NCBI GenBank assembly: GCA_905147135.1
Contig: LR990039.1
Coordinates: forward strand, 32,299,708-32,363,707
Source: Blastobasis lacticolella
Taxonomy: Eukaryota; Arthropoda; Insecta; Lepidoptera; Blastobasidae
DNA length: 64,000 nt
Reading direction: 5' to 3'
The first letter of the stretch is position 1. Each line of letters opens with the position of its first letter. The translations under genes were made by a program, and so were the position numbers. This document shows, in pieces, positions 54,050 to 64,000 of this stretch. The notes beneath the pieces were generated by a model, which did no database searches, had not been told where the DNA came from, and saw nothing but the letters and a program-made list of their open reading frames with translations.

Positions 54050-55325
54050 TTTTTTTTTTAATTTTTTTTTTTTATATAAAAGACAAGGCAGGCATTGACC
54101 GCCATCTCACTTGTTGGTAAGTGACGATGCGGCCGAAGATGAAGCATGCCCGTCTTGGAACAGCCTATTCACTCTAGTCTTAAAGGCATCCAGATTATAC
54201 TGATCAGGGAACACACTCGCAGGCAAAGCGTTCCATTCCTTAGCCGTACGCATTATAAAGGTCGAACCAAAGCGGTTCGTGCGGATGGCTGGAAGATCCA
54301 CGACATAAGGATGAAGTGCTCGCCCGGATCGCGTTTCCCGATGGCGGAAAGGGGCCGGCGGAATGAGGTCGTGCAGCTGCTTCGCACACTCTCCGAAATG
54401 TAATCTGTAGAAGACCGACAGACGCGCAAGCCTACGCCGATGTTCGAGGCTCTGCAGCCTAGCCTTAATCAACCGCGGGTCACAAATTATCTTCTTTGCA
54501 CGTTTTTCCACCGAATCCAAAGCCGCCAGTTGATATTTAGCTGTTCCATCCCAGAGGTGGCAGCAGTACTCCATGCAGGACCGCAGTTGTGCTTGATATA
54601 ACTGAAGCAACTGCTTAGAAGTGAAGTACCGCCTAACCTTCGAGAGGATACCAAGTTTTTTTGCTGCAGTCTTTGCCTTGGATTCGATGTACTGACCGAA
54701 GTTGAGATTTGAAGATAACTCAACACCAAGAAGCTGTAGGTTGTCGGTAATTTCCACAGGAACATCCCGAAAAGTTGGAGTAAGATGGAATGGACTACTT
54801 TTGGCGGAAAACAAACACGCCTGAGTTTTGGTTGCGTTGAACGCCACCAGATTGGCTTCGCCCCAATCAGAAACTGCCTTGAGGGCTATGTCCAAACGAT
54901 CAACCATGGCCTCTCGACAAGACTGAATATCGTCCCTGTTGGCTTTTGCCTCTGACAGATATCTATCCGTTACCGTGCTGTCATCTGCATACCCAAAGGT
55001 ACCTGGTACAAGCAGGTTGTTAATATGCAGCAGGAATAAAGTCGCGGACAGTACAGATCCCTGACTCCCGCGTCGATAGCCTGGAGATTAGACGAGTAGC
55101 CATCGATAACTACACGGATTGAACGTTCACTCAAAAAATCTGATATCCAGGTGCAAAAGCCAACAGGAATACCAAATGAAGGAAGCTTGCTTAGAAGGCA
55201 AGCATGCCAAACCCTGTCAAAGGCCTTAGAAATATCAAGAGACACAGCAAGGGCCTCGCTATGTCTCTCAATGGCCTCACTCCATAATTGTGTGGCATAC
55301 ACCACTGTTTGTTTGGACGCGCTTC
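54050..55325 (-). mobile_element. 5'-truncated jockey-like LINE with A/T tail
   Basis: A minus-strand element of about 1.28 kb. Its 3' end is at the T-runs 54050-54073 (poly-A on the minus strand), preceded by a 3' UTR with ccgccatctcacttgttggt on plus. Coding similarity begins abruptly near 55325. Dispersed 3' fragments of the same family occur at 25605, 27805, 50395, 51840 and 62590. Confidence 0.85.
54107..55305 (-). pseudogene. LINE reverse transcriptase, frameshifted (jockey-like)
   Basis: The upstream piece (54970-55305) carries AVSLDISKAFDRVWHACLLS, the first catalytic Asp block, and GVRD where G-V-P-Q-G is expected. The downstream frame keeps TFGYADDSTVTDRYLSEAKA, i.e. the Y-A-D-D catalytic block, and continues in the same frame as the 266-codon open stretch (54107-54907). 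A small deletion near 55065-55070, at the G-V-P-Q-G site, shifts the frame between the two; I see one shift only. The C-terminal part has the usual Y-x-x-x-L-R-S-x-x-E-Y-x-x-x-L-W-D and F-x-x-R-x-x-K-E-W-N-x-L-P motifs. The endonuclease domain and N-terminus are absent, so it is inactive. Confidence 0.82.
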
Positions 55326-55935
55326 ATTTAAGCTAGAATTTCCTAAGGGAAGTTTATATGAGTTGTCTATTGGCTAACTAGCTATTGTCATTACAATTTC
55401 CTGGGTTTTAAAATAATAATACTTTCACACTGACGCGAACACGTCGTAAGCATAAACATGCCCAATAAAACTTGAATTGTGGAATATTCAACGGTCGGTG
55501 GTCTTCAGTTTTAAGGTTCCGTTATTTATATTTATACAAGATTCTTTTTTTTTTTGTCAATACCAATAATGGAAAATATTATCAACTAATTTACTCAGTG
55601 ATAACGAGCACACAGCCCATCGGACGGAATACGGTGTGTCCCATCTTTCTTAATTTGATACATACGCTATCATCGAGTCGCTAGTTTGCCTCAATTTTCG
55701 TTTATTGTATAGACGGAAGTATATTAGGTAATTTGTGTTAGTTTTGTCTTAATATACATCAAATATTACTCCGCTTACTAATTCATAATTGAAATTTTTA
55801 TTTATATAATTTAATTTATTTTTTATTTTTCACAATGACAAAAGGACAGACAGTCCACCTGATGACAATAATTAATAGGCACAGCTACATTTTATAAACG
55901 ATACACAAATATACACTACTAGTAAGATAAAAAGT
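55326..55935. other. Intergenic, AT-rich
   Basis: No coding or repeat structure recognised. Confidence 0.3.
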
Positions 55936-55939
55936 AAAA

Positions 55940-56180
55940 TAGTCCCGGTTGTGCTCTCGCGCACGTGGGCGCGAAGTCCATCGTGACCATGATCCAGGCA
56001 TTTGGCAGATCAGATAATTACAGTGGAGCGACTGCCGTCTGACCTCCGTGACCCTGCTATTAGGGGAACCTCACTAAATTGGACCATGGTTATACATTGT
56101 GCAGATTTCATTGCCATGTTTTCCCCCACCGAAAGAGCATCGGTTTAGTATTCAACTAATGTACATAGGTAGGTACATCC
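55940..56180 (-). mobile_element. SINE fragment (main family)
   Basis: cccggttgtgctctcgcgca, gaccatgatccaggcatttg, tgacctccgtgaccctgcta, aaagagcatcggtttagtat. The tRNA-like head is missing. Confidence 0.72.
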
Positions 56181-56303
56181 CGCCCACCAGCCTGTAAGCC
56201 GTCACCGTACCACACGAACGATCCCAAACCTAATCGAGGTTGCACCGAAAAGATCACATCGCCGCCCAAAATGTTTCAACCCGCAGCGAGATTGCGTTCT
56301 GCT

Positions 56304-56569
56304 GAACCGGTTGCCCAACTGCAACGGTACAGTTCGTGACTAAGCTTGTGCAAGTGTGCCGAGCGTTAGGCAATTGCGGAGAAGGGACAACTGCCCGGTT
56401 AATGTGCCGGTCGTGCCGTGAAAGAATGCTTAGATGCACTCGTTGCGACCATCTTTACGTAAGACAAATAACAGGTTACGAGTGTTTTATGAACTGGTCG
56501 GCTGCGATTAAGACATTAGAAAAAACGTGTACGTGTCGCAGTTTAAGAGGGAACGATTACCATACTTAA
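56304..56569 (+). other. Cys-rich open frame, possible exon
   Basis: The frame contains VQVCRALGNCGEG and LMCRSCRERMLRCTRCDHLY, with spacing C-x5-C-x9-C-x2-C-x5-C-x2-C. The C-x2-C-x5-C-x2-C end is like the second half of a RING or other zinc-binding module. A donor-like gtaagac follows at 56458. There is no ATG before the Cys-rich part and the upstream acceptor is weak, so it could be one exon of a gene whose other exons I cannot see, or chance. I do not assign a family. Confidence 0.3.
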
Positions 56570-56634
56570 TTCCTCTTACCATTGTTTCATTTGATTGGAG
56601 TGTTTAGTAATTTTATTATGGTTTATACTCTTGG

Positions 56635-56783
56635 TAAATGTATCAAATTAACCGCGAATTTGTTTTTTAAAGCTTAAGCCGTTAAACCGAAAAAATCCAC
56701 CATTCGTCGCTAGATGAATGGTGGATAGTCTTTTATATTATTAACATGTAGAAGTATATTAAGCGGTTAATTTGATACATTTA
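56635..56783. mobile_element. MITE with 19-bp perfect inverted ends and inner hairpin, TA target site
   Basis: 56637-56655 (aatgtatcaaattaaccgc) and 56763-56781 are perfect inverted copies, flanked by TA (56635-56636, 56782-56783). Inside, 56696-56705 (tccaccattc) and 56716-56725 (gaatggtgga) form a second perfect hairpin. Confidence 0.8.
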
Positions 56784-58050
56784 TTAATACAAATATAAAT
56801 TAAAAACGTCAAACCCTTGCAAGAATGTATCTGACAGATTACATAAAATTTGTATGAAAACCTACCCCCTTATATGTTGATCAACAAAGCCGGCCCGAAG
56901 CAATTACTGCACTTGTTCGGCTTCATTCGGATTGTGCCCATCGGGTAGTTCATTTGGGTCGACACATAATTCAAATCGGCAGTATTTGTGGAGCGACAAA
57001 GCCCGCAGCAACTACAGATGATTTTGTGCGATTTCCCGAACATTCATCTGCATATATTGGATTTTACCAATCCAATTAGTCGGCTGTGCCAATTAGTGCC
57101 GGTCCGCGTATGCGAATAGCAACCCTGATATTCATCGAAATGTAATCGTGAATCGCAGCTTATATAGTATAGTATAGTAGATACGCAGGCAAAGGGTGTC
57201 TCGATATGAGTCCCCCTATTTCAATTTGTAGTTTTAGATTGGTCATCTGTCTGCTTGTATTTTTATGTCTCCACCAGCACTCGCGACGTTATTTTAATAG
57301 AACAATCGTATTGAGAGGTTTAATTTACTAGAGTAATAAGTAAAATGAATAGAAAATATAAAATAGTCTTATTAAATTTTGATAATGACTTTTTTCTGTA
57401 TAATGATTTTAGGATTTTATAATATATTACCAGTCTTAGCTTGCATATGCACACATAGCATTGCGAATTAAGCGCCTGATGTGATAGGTACTTCACAGCT
57501 AATCAATTGGTTACCGACAGTGGTGAAAACTAGTCATTATTGTTGCTGTTGGTAACAAAGTTGTTGTTAACTATTCCATTAACGTCGATACAACGTTACT
57601 ATGGGATCGCATCTAGATAGGAAATAATAGTGGTTTATGTAACTCGCATATAAAAGAGGGTATTAAAATTGAGGCGTAGCCGAGTATGTTAATAGTTTGA
57701 CACGAGTGTTTTAATAATTTACATTTGCATACACAATTTTATTTACACTCATATTTTCATGATAAAATTTCGTAGCTATATAATTTTCCCAACCTTGCTG
57801 GAAGGTCGCTGTGAGTCGCATTTCTACTTTTGTTAAACTTTATAGATTGGCACGAATAAGTTTATCCCTAAACGGCTGTTTTCGTGTATGTAATCGGAAC
57901 ATTACGCTATGAGTGTAAATAAAAGTTTTTACTGATTAAAATATTAAATGCCCCATTAAACGACCCCGGTTTAAAACCTGATCGTTCACATAAGCAATTT
58001 AATACAATATAATAAATAACCATCGGCAAATTGCGGCAATATCCCGATTG
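56784..58050. other. Intergenic with a broken foldback copy
   Basis: 57645-57800 repeats ggcgtagccgagta, gtttgacacgagtgttttaa and tcgcatataaaagagggtat from the 52885-53270 element in rearranged order. No gene is supported. Confidence 0.4.
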
Positions 58051-58054
58051 AGCT

Positions 58055-58155
58055 ATTTCGCGCGGGAGCCTAGGGTCAGCCTTGACCATGGATCTGGGAT
58101 TTAGCAGGTCAGATAATTACTCTGCTGCCAACGGATCTTCGTGACCATGTTCAAA
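58055..58155 (-). mobile_element. SINE scrap (main family)
   Basis: cgcgggagcctagggtcagc, cttgaccatggatctgggat, gataattac; only the 3' end remains. Confidence 0.55.
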
Positions 58156-58500
58156 ATGCAAAAATTCTTAATTGAGTAGGTCATTAAATATATCTTTCAA
58201 TCGTCAAAAACGATACGTTAAGGGTACGATATGTAGTAAGGAAGGAACCACACAAAGATGTTGCCACCTGAGCCCACCCACCCCCTGCCGACAACGACCG
58301 GACGGTGCAGACAATACCAGACCTTCGGCCAGCACCAGACAATGTCAGGTAGAGCCGGACCGCGCTCGACATATTTATTTATTTATACGTATAGCATTAA
58401 CAGCTGAGTCGTTAATTAATAACCTAGGTATTATCAGTGAATACTAAAACAACAAGTAAATATCTAAGTTCTTCAAATTTATATATAAAACCTATACCGA
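58156..58500. other. GC-rich unassigned patch
   Basis: 58258-58372 is GC-rich (gcccacccaccccctgccga) with open frames on both strands but no splice-consistent or recognisable product. Confidence 0.3.
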
Positions 58501-58501
58501 A

Positions 58502-58668
58502 AGGAGCGTCGGTGGCCTAGTAGTTAAGGTATCCGAGGTATCCGACTCGTAAGCGACATGTACCGGGTTCGAATCCCACTGCAGCCGCCATGTACCAAAC
58601 ACTGGATTATGGTCCTAGCGGACCCCGGGCCCTCGTGCGCGAGAGTACAACTGGACCATTAACGCCAA
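58502..58668 (+). mobile_element. SINE copy with internal deletion (main family)
   Basis: Intact tRNA-like head (gagcgtcggtggcctagtag, ggttcgaatcc), then a jump from ccatgtaccaa straight to ctggattatggtcctagcgg and cgggccctcgtgcgcgagag, with about 190 bases of the body missing. The tail is cattaacgccaaaatt. Confidence 0.75.
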
Positions 58669-59680
58669 AATTATTTATTTTTATAAAATTACCTTAAAGT
58701 ACAGCAAAAGTAAGCCAGTCCAATTCACAAGTATAACGCAGGGCCCAGCCATCGACCAATTCAACCATATCATAGGGAAAACTCGGCCCCCACGCCCCAT
58801 CACGGAGTAAGGGATCGATATCGCCAAGTACGAATGAGATGTATTTATAGCCTTACCACAAGAGTGGCATTGCAAACGTTTGCTAATTAAGTTTACAGTG
58901 AAACGGTTCGGATTCATAAATTGATGTAAAAAAGCCCCCATTAGATCCGAAAGGGGCAAATCGGTATCCTAAAAAGATTACCAAGTACAACAGAATAAAA
59001 AATCGTGAAATAAAGCTTAAAATGGTTTTTCGGAACATACAAAATATTTTTTATAATGTCACGACACCATCAAACAATTATTGCGTTGCGTTTTTGGTAC
59101 GGAGGTATAATGTAAAAATGCTTCCGCAACGGTGTATCATTAAGGAACATCGGATGTGGGCGCAGTTTTAAAAGCATGTCTCGAAATGTTTCAGATACAA
59201 TTCGAAAGTTTTATAAGCAAAAGTGAACTTTTTGCAACATTTTGTTAACACCTTTAAGGTTACGTTGGAGATAGGAATTACTTTTAAACATCCTTATCCC
59301 GTAAATTTAGTATCCCTTATTATAATGCTGACGCTTGAAAACTAGTCAAACATATCGGCTGAACTGACCTTATAACTCTTAAATTGCCAGCGAATTGAGT
59401 GAAACTTCGATTTACAAGCAGCCTTGGCAAGGTAACGTATCCGTTCATACAATATCGCATTGACTTGACCGGGTCACGCGCAACAAAAGGTTGCGCCGGC
59501 GCAGCGGACCGAGACAATATACGGAGTTGCTTGTTGCTGCTTACAAAAGCAGAAAGAGTTTTAATAATCATCAGAATTACTACTAATCCACTGCGAAATA
59601 TCGCTTATTCCTAATAGATACTTCTTTAAGTCGTTCTCGTGCCCTTAAAATGTTTAACATGATGATTGTAAGACTTTATA
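58669..59680. other. Intergenic, nothing recognised
   Basis: A 92-codon open frame at 58681-58959 (minus) has no supporting motif. No clear repeat is seen. Confidence 0.3.
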
Positions 59681-59924
59681 CAGGGTTACTTCAAATTCAT
59701 AATCTCAAGGGGTACCGTATGCATGTGCTCGTAAAAACAAACAAGCTTTTGCCGTAGTAAAAGTACTACGGCAACAACTCTGAAATCGCAAAAAAAATCA
59801 GCTACTTCATACATTTTGGCAGAAATCGTTTTGAATTTTGTATGAAATAGTTGGTGCCACAGTAAAAGTTGTTTGCTATCACGAGCACATTATACCTTGG
59901 TATCATGAATTTGAAGTTTCCCTG
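59681..59924. mobile_element. MITE with cagggttacttcaaattcat ends
   Basis: Left end from 59681 and right end to 59924 (atgaatttgaagtttccctg) are inverted copies with two mismatches over 20 bp, continuing into an imperfect stretch (tgtgctcg / cgagcaca). It starts with CAGGG like hAT ends, but I see no clean 8-bp duplication. A 9-bp perfect hairpin (gccgtagta / tactacggc, 59751-59772) lies inside. Confidence 0.68.
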
Positions 59925-59989
59925 AATATATGTTACCGGAAATGGGTGAAAGCTAGGAATTGTATATGTTATGGGCAATGTGTTTCCAT

Positions 59990-60200
59990 TATTCATAATG
60001 CGCGGGCAATATGAATAATGCCCAATATGAGTAGACAAAAAATATTTAAATTGACCGGGCATTATGAATAATGCCCGTGTCACTTATTGGGCAAACTTAT
60101 TGGGATTAAATATTTGTCGAAAACCGAACCAATTAAAAATGTCGTTCTGTCACAGAACGCGAACAGCGAAGCGACGTGCGGGTTAGTTGTTATGAACCAT
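59990..60200. repeat. Palindromic gggcattatgaataatgccc repeats
   Basis: gggcaatatgaataatgccc at 60013-60032 and gggcattatgaataatgccc at 60058-60077 are near-perfect palindromes. The flank cacttattgggca, gtcgttctgtcacagaac, gttagttgttatgaac matches the left shoulder of the foldback element at 52885. Confidence 0.6.
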
Positions 60201-61238
60201 AATATGCCAGAACCAAATTTAAAAATTTACGGTCAGGAATTTTACAACCTAGCGCGCGTTTTTACAATTACTCTTGCAGCTACGAATCGAGTTTTTTGAG
60301 CGCCTGAACAGTGGAATGTTCCCGTGTTATTGTCTACATGAACACAAAACATAAATTTCCGGCTAACGCTTGATAGATTTTTGACAATTATTTTTATCTA
60401 TTATATTAAAAATTACAATTGTCACGACTGCAACAGATGCAGCCGCAACAGTCTATGAAAACATCTATCTACAGAATGAAATAATTAAATACAGAGGTAA
60501 TAATGTGTTACTGGCTATCGAACCGTGAAAACCTAATTTAAATTGATTAAGTATTCATAAAGATAAAGACATATTTATAACGCCAGAAACGCCAGTGCGT
60601 ATATGGAAAAATAAGGGAAGGTTCAGTTCTCAGCAATTGTTTATGTTATTTTACAGAATACATAATTTTATGTTTAAAAATTAGACTTTTATTTATACTC
60701 TATCCTCAGCCTTTATCACCCAAACATACAAACTTTCGCATCACTTTCAAACATACCAAAGTATCTAACCTAACCTAAGTTACGTAGCTAAAATAGTTAG
60801 ACAGCATACACAGTTTCAAAGCTTCGCTGGATAAGGTTTTATCAAAAGCTTACATCGCACTTCTCATTTGGCCGGTCGCCAGCTTTTTAAGTGCAGAGGG
60901 GGTTCAAACAAGCAAGCGCTCGACCCGCGAAACACCTGAGGTACCTGTTAGACATAAGTTTTTGAAGAACCTCAAGTTGTAGTGCAATAGAGAAGACTTT
61001 GAGATCCAGCTCCCTCTACCCTACATGCGTTTCTGTGGGGTTTCATTATTCTGCCATAAAATTGTGGGCTCAGTAAAATACATACGAATCTGGCGACACA
61101 CTACCCGCAAATAGCAACAATAGCAAATCGAGGATGTAAATCAACGAGAGTGACTCGCACTAGTACTACGGTATACCGAGAATCACAAGAGAGGGTGCAG
61201 AATTACGTATCCCATAAGTCTTGAGACTTATGTGTTGG
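60201..61238. other. Intergenic, nothing recognised
   Basis: AT-rich. No coding or repeat structure that I can name. Confidence 0.3.
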
Positions 61239-61240
61239 TA

Positions 61241-61491
61241 GAGCTCGTCTAGTCTAAAATGACGCGCCCCACTACATAGTTAGTTGATTTCGATGTGTGA
61301 GTGCAAATATTGATAATGACACTTCATCTGTGTGGGAGCCAATGAACGACGCGTGCTCCTACGTTTGAATCTCACCGGCAACTGAATGACCAATAACAAC
61401 GGCATTTGTATATGTATTGCGTCCATATTTTAAACTTGCTTGTGTGCGTTAATGCGATAGTGGGGCGCGTCATTTTAGATTAGACGAGCTC
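61241..61491. mobile_element. MITE with gagctcgtcta ends, TA target site (long copy)
   Basis: Same inverted ends and interior as 42880-43095, including tcaccggcaactgaatgacc and tgcgatagtggggcgcgtca, flanked by TA at 61239-61240 and 61492-61493. It holds 35 extra bases (gtgcaaatattgataatgac...) at a gtgtg repeat. Confidence 0.82.
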
Positions 61492-61498
61492 TACCTCA

Positions 61499-61665
61499 AA
61501 TAATAATAATAATAATAATAACGTTTATTTACTCCCAGTAATTTACAATTCACATTATGCTTATTTCTTAGATATAATAAGTGTGGGAGACTGATGCCTA
61601 AGCTAGGCAAAAAGCCTGTATTTCAGGTCATCAGGCCCCCCCTCGCACTATGCTAGTGACCAAAA
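61499..61665 (-). mobile_element. LINE 3' end with (AAT)n tail
   Basis: An (aat)7 microsatellite at 61499-61521 is followed by aacgtttatttactcccag, ggcaaaaagcctgtatttca and gtcatcaggccccccctcgc, a minus-oriented LINE 3' end of a family not otherwise seen here. Confidence 0.5.
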
Positions 61666-62588
61666 TGCTTATTTTTTTAAATGGGCATAAATGTTTATTG
61701 AGATATAAGTGAATAGATAGATATATAATTCATAATATATAATATAATATATGTGTTAGTGGTGTTAGTAAAATGACTTACAACTGAATACGTATACACA
61801 AGTGTTGGTCATAAACTATTTAATGCAATAGCATCCATAACTAGCAGCCGTTAAGCAACCAAAACAATCCGTCTTACGCAACGTAATCGGCAAACATAAC
61901 ACATGATCCATTAGGCAGAGATTAAGAAAGAGTCAATGATGTACTATATTTACGTCATTCTATTTTACGGTTATCGTTGCTTAACTGAAAAATGTGCTGT
62001 CAGCAACTTTATCTTAGTGATCAGCAACTTATAAACAGCTAAAATATCAATAGTGATAATCAATAAATGTAAAACTGGTCTAAAATACCTTAGGCATTTA
62101 TATACGAGTAAATTTGCGCAGCAGTTAATTAGATTTGACTCAATTTTAGTAAGAAAAAAATAATTTTGGACAGATAATTAAATTATTTTTTGGATAATTT
62201 GAGCGCATTGTTGTTATTAATTAATTAATGATACGAATTATGCCAAAATGTATGAAACAGCTTGAAGTCCAGGGTACGATCTAAGCCATGTTTCATCTAA
62301 CTCGGGTAGGTAGAACCAGAACTAGGTAGAAGCTTGACCTCCCCGTATTACTAGCAATTATACAATACGGAGGTCATTTAAAACGGTAACGCGGGAAAAA
62401 AGCGAATCTATCCTAAAACATACTTCCACGCGGACGAAGTCGCGGTCAAAAGCCAGTTATAACTAAGCCCATGTCTGGGTCATATCGTTAAAAACAAGAT
62501 AAACGTTAACATACACGTCATGTGTTTGATGAATACCTATACGTATATCGTTAGGTTCCAACTATAATCTTAAAAATTACAAAATTTA
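61666..62588. other. Intergenic with a dispersed repeat
   Basis: 62278-62415 (atctaagccatgtttcatct ... ggtcatttaaaacggtaacg) is the second copy of the repeat at 45434-45570. Otherwise AT-rich. Confidence 0.4.
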
Positions 62589-62589
62589 T

Positions 62590-62950
62590 TTTTAGAAGTT
62601 GCCAGGCATTTGAGCGCCATCATACCTGACCTTTAGGCTAATTGCGTAACTCGGTTGCCAACAATTCTCTTACATCAATTATTGAAATTGTTACTATTGC
62701 GTTTACGTATGATATATTTAATAGTTTCAGTTAATTGCAAGGAAACTTTGTTAGCAACTGAACCCATGAAATCGATGACGCGGAACCACAACAGTAACAA
62801 TTTCAATCATTGAAATCAGATAATTGTTAGCAACAGGGTTACGTAATTAGCTTACTGGTGGTGTAAGTAGCGATGCGGCCGGAAAAGAAGCATGCCTGTC
62901 TAGGAACAATCTATTTCACTCTAGCCTTGAAGGCGATCCCCGCCGTCGCG
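62590..62950 (-). mobile_element. LINE 3' tail (family of 54050-55325) split by a MITE
   Basis: 62598-62631 (gttgccaggcatttgagcgc) and 62855-62945 (ctggtggtgtaagtagcgat, agcatgcctgtctaggaaca) are the two halves of one LINE tail. They are separated by the inverted-repeat element at 62636-62851. Confidence 0.7.
62636..62851. mobile_element. Harbinger-like MITE with about 60-bp inverted ends, TTA target site
   Basis: Left ggctaattgcgtaactcggt...caattattgaaattgttact and right agtaacaatttcaatcattg...acagggttacgtaattagc are inverted over about 60 bp at roughly 85 percent by eye. TTA flanks both sides (62633-62635 and 62852-62854), fitting the TWA target site of PIF/Harbinger elements. No transposase frame. 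Confidence 0.72.
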
Positions 62951-62954
62951 ACGT

Positions 62955-64000
62955 GAATCTCGCGCGTATAGAATATGTACAGGTTATAATTTTCGTAATT
63001 CCTTTATATTTTTTTATTGTAAGTGGCCAGTTCCAGCTTCCAATATGCCCCACGTACAATAAACAAAATAACAGGTCTTGATTATTAAAACCACGAAAAC
63101 ACGACGCGGCGATTTCGACGAGCACCGATCGAGGTCACGATACATCGATATTGAAACATAAACATTGCGTTGCGCTACTATATTTGTACTCGGCGCTTGC
63201 CCGCTAATAACGTGAAATAATACACAACGCGATATTTTTTGATTTCCTCTCGAGACAGTCTGAATGTCAAAACTCGCGTGTCTTTTGGTCATCGCTAGCG
63301 ATTTTTGCTAAAATATAAGCATTGGTCGTAGGCATTCCGAAAAAGAGAAGTGTTATAAATTAGACGTGTGTATTTTATTTATTATTACACATAAAATACA
63401 ATTGGCGGGCTTGTAGTGTAGGCTTCATTTTTACCATCTAATCCACCACCAGCACCATCACATCACTTTAGGCTTAAAGTCATTAAGGCTTTATCTTCCA
63501 GTCAACCAGTAGACCTTGCAGAAAGTCTAAGTCGCTGTGTGGACTAAAATGGTACGCCTCTCGCCTATAATATATGCTGGCTACGTTATCATTCAACCCG
63601 GAACACAAAATATGCACATAATTATAAAGTGACTGAACTTTGAGTTTGGAGCACGGGAAGAGTATATTTAAGGTTAAACGTCTCAGGAACGAAAACCTAA
63701 ATGAGATCAATGATGTTAAGCGACGTCCCATTTAAGAAGTGTCGATGATGGGGACGTACGGTCGAACAAATAAAAGGCTATAGTAGATGCCGTATGAATT
63801 GGCGATAGCGGTCATTGATCCCAACCAAGCCATTTTATTGTAGACAGGGGCTGCTGCCACAGGGCCTGCCTGAGAGTGGCCTACTTTTTGGAACGAACCA
63901 AATTTTCGAAAGCCTTTTCTGCATTCGACTGTACGTGTCAATGCAGAACACTGCAGTTCTCACTTCAGTGCATCCAAATGTTTTAAACTTCGTAAGAAAT
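62955..64000. other. Intergenic, nothing recognised
   Basis: Short minus-strand open frames (62916-63125, 63014-63292, 63483-63731) overlap each other in different frames and show no domain. No promoter or splice-consistent exon was found. Confidence 0.3.

Noticed and set aside
58681..58959. Upstream exon of the R3HCC1L-like gene
   Set aside because: I searched upstream for a frame resembling an RRM-like segment. This open frame has no matching motif and no phase-1 donor in the right place.
1..64000. CRISPR arrays, bacterial operons or phage genes
   Set aside because: There are no regularly spaced repeats, no Shine-Dalgarno-led gene strings and no phage-like proteins. The window is plainly animal nuclear DNA.

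Overview
This window looks like nuclear DNA of a moth or butterfly (Lepidoptera). It is AT-rich and full of short non-LTR retrotransposon tails, tRNA-derived SINEs and small inverted-repeat elements (MITEs). The genes are eukaryotic: TATA boxes about 30-50 bp upstream of secreted single-exon genes, and a gene split by GT-AG introns. I see no rRNA, functional tRNA gene or CRISPR array.

Region 1 (about 0.2-24.5 kb) is a cluster of single-exon genes for secreted, low-complexity proteins. Three minus-strand genes (321-1337, 7033-8130, 22649-24394) are clearly paralogues. Each has a signal peptide, an N-terminal G-[YF]-[IV]-Y...PA motif and a 19-residue block ending in [HN]-[DE]-F-Y-D, all set in His/Gly/Lys/Asp/Glu- or Tyr/Asn-rich sequence. 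They resemble the insect DUF4779 family (identified from memory), which I infer to be cuticle or extracellular-matrix proteins. Two further secreted single-exon genes of unknown function lie among them (11451-12761 minus, 15834-16724 plus). The annotated starts of two paralogues must be moved inward to a real ATG.

Region 2 (about 24.5-40 kb) has no gene I can support. It holds fragments of jockey-like and RTE-like LINEs, a dead DDE (mariner-like) transposase, a hAT-type MITE with an 8-bp target-site duplication, a TA-flanked MITE, and the second copy of a roughly 0.75-kb duplicated segment whose partner lies at 18.1 kb.

Region 3 (about 40.4-46.6 kb) holds the last three coding exons of a minus-strand multi-exon gene. 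Splice sites and phases fit exactly, giving 104 C-terminal residues that resemble the end of the R3H and coiled-coil protein family (R3HCC1/R3HCC1L). Its introns are full of transposon remnants. Upstream exons were not found in the window.

Region 4 (about 46.6-64 kb) is again mostly repeats. It includes a 1.3-kb, 5'-truncated, frameshifted jockey-like LINE at 54.05-55.33 kb, several MITEs (one inserted in a LINE tail) and many SINE copies. A short Cys-rich open frame at 56.3 kb may be an exon.
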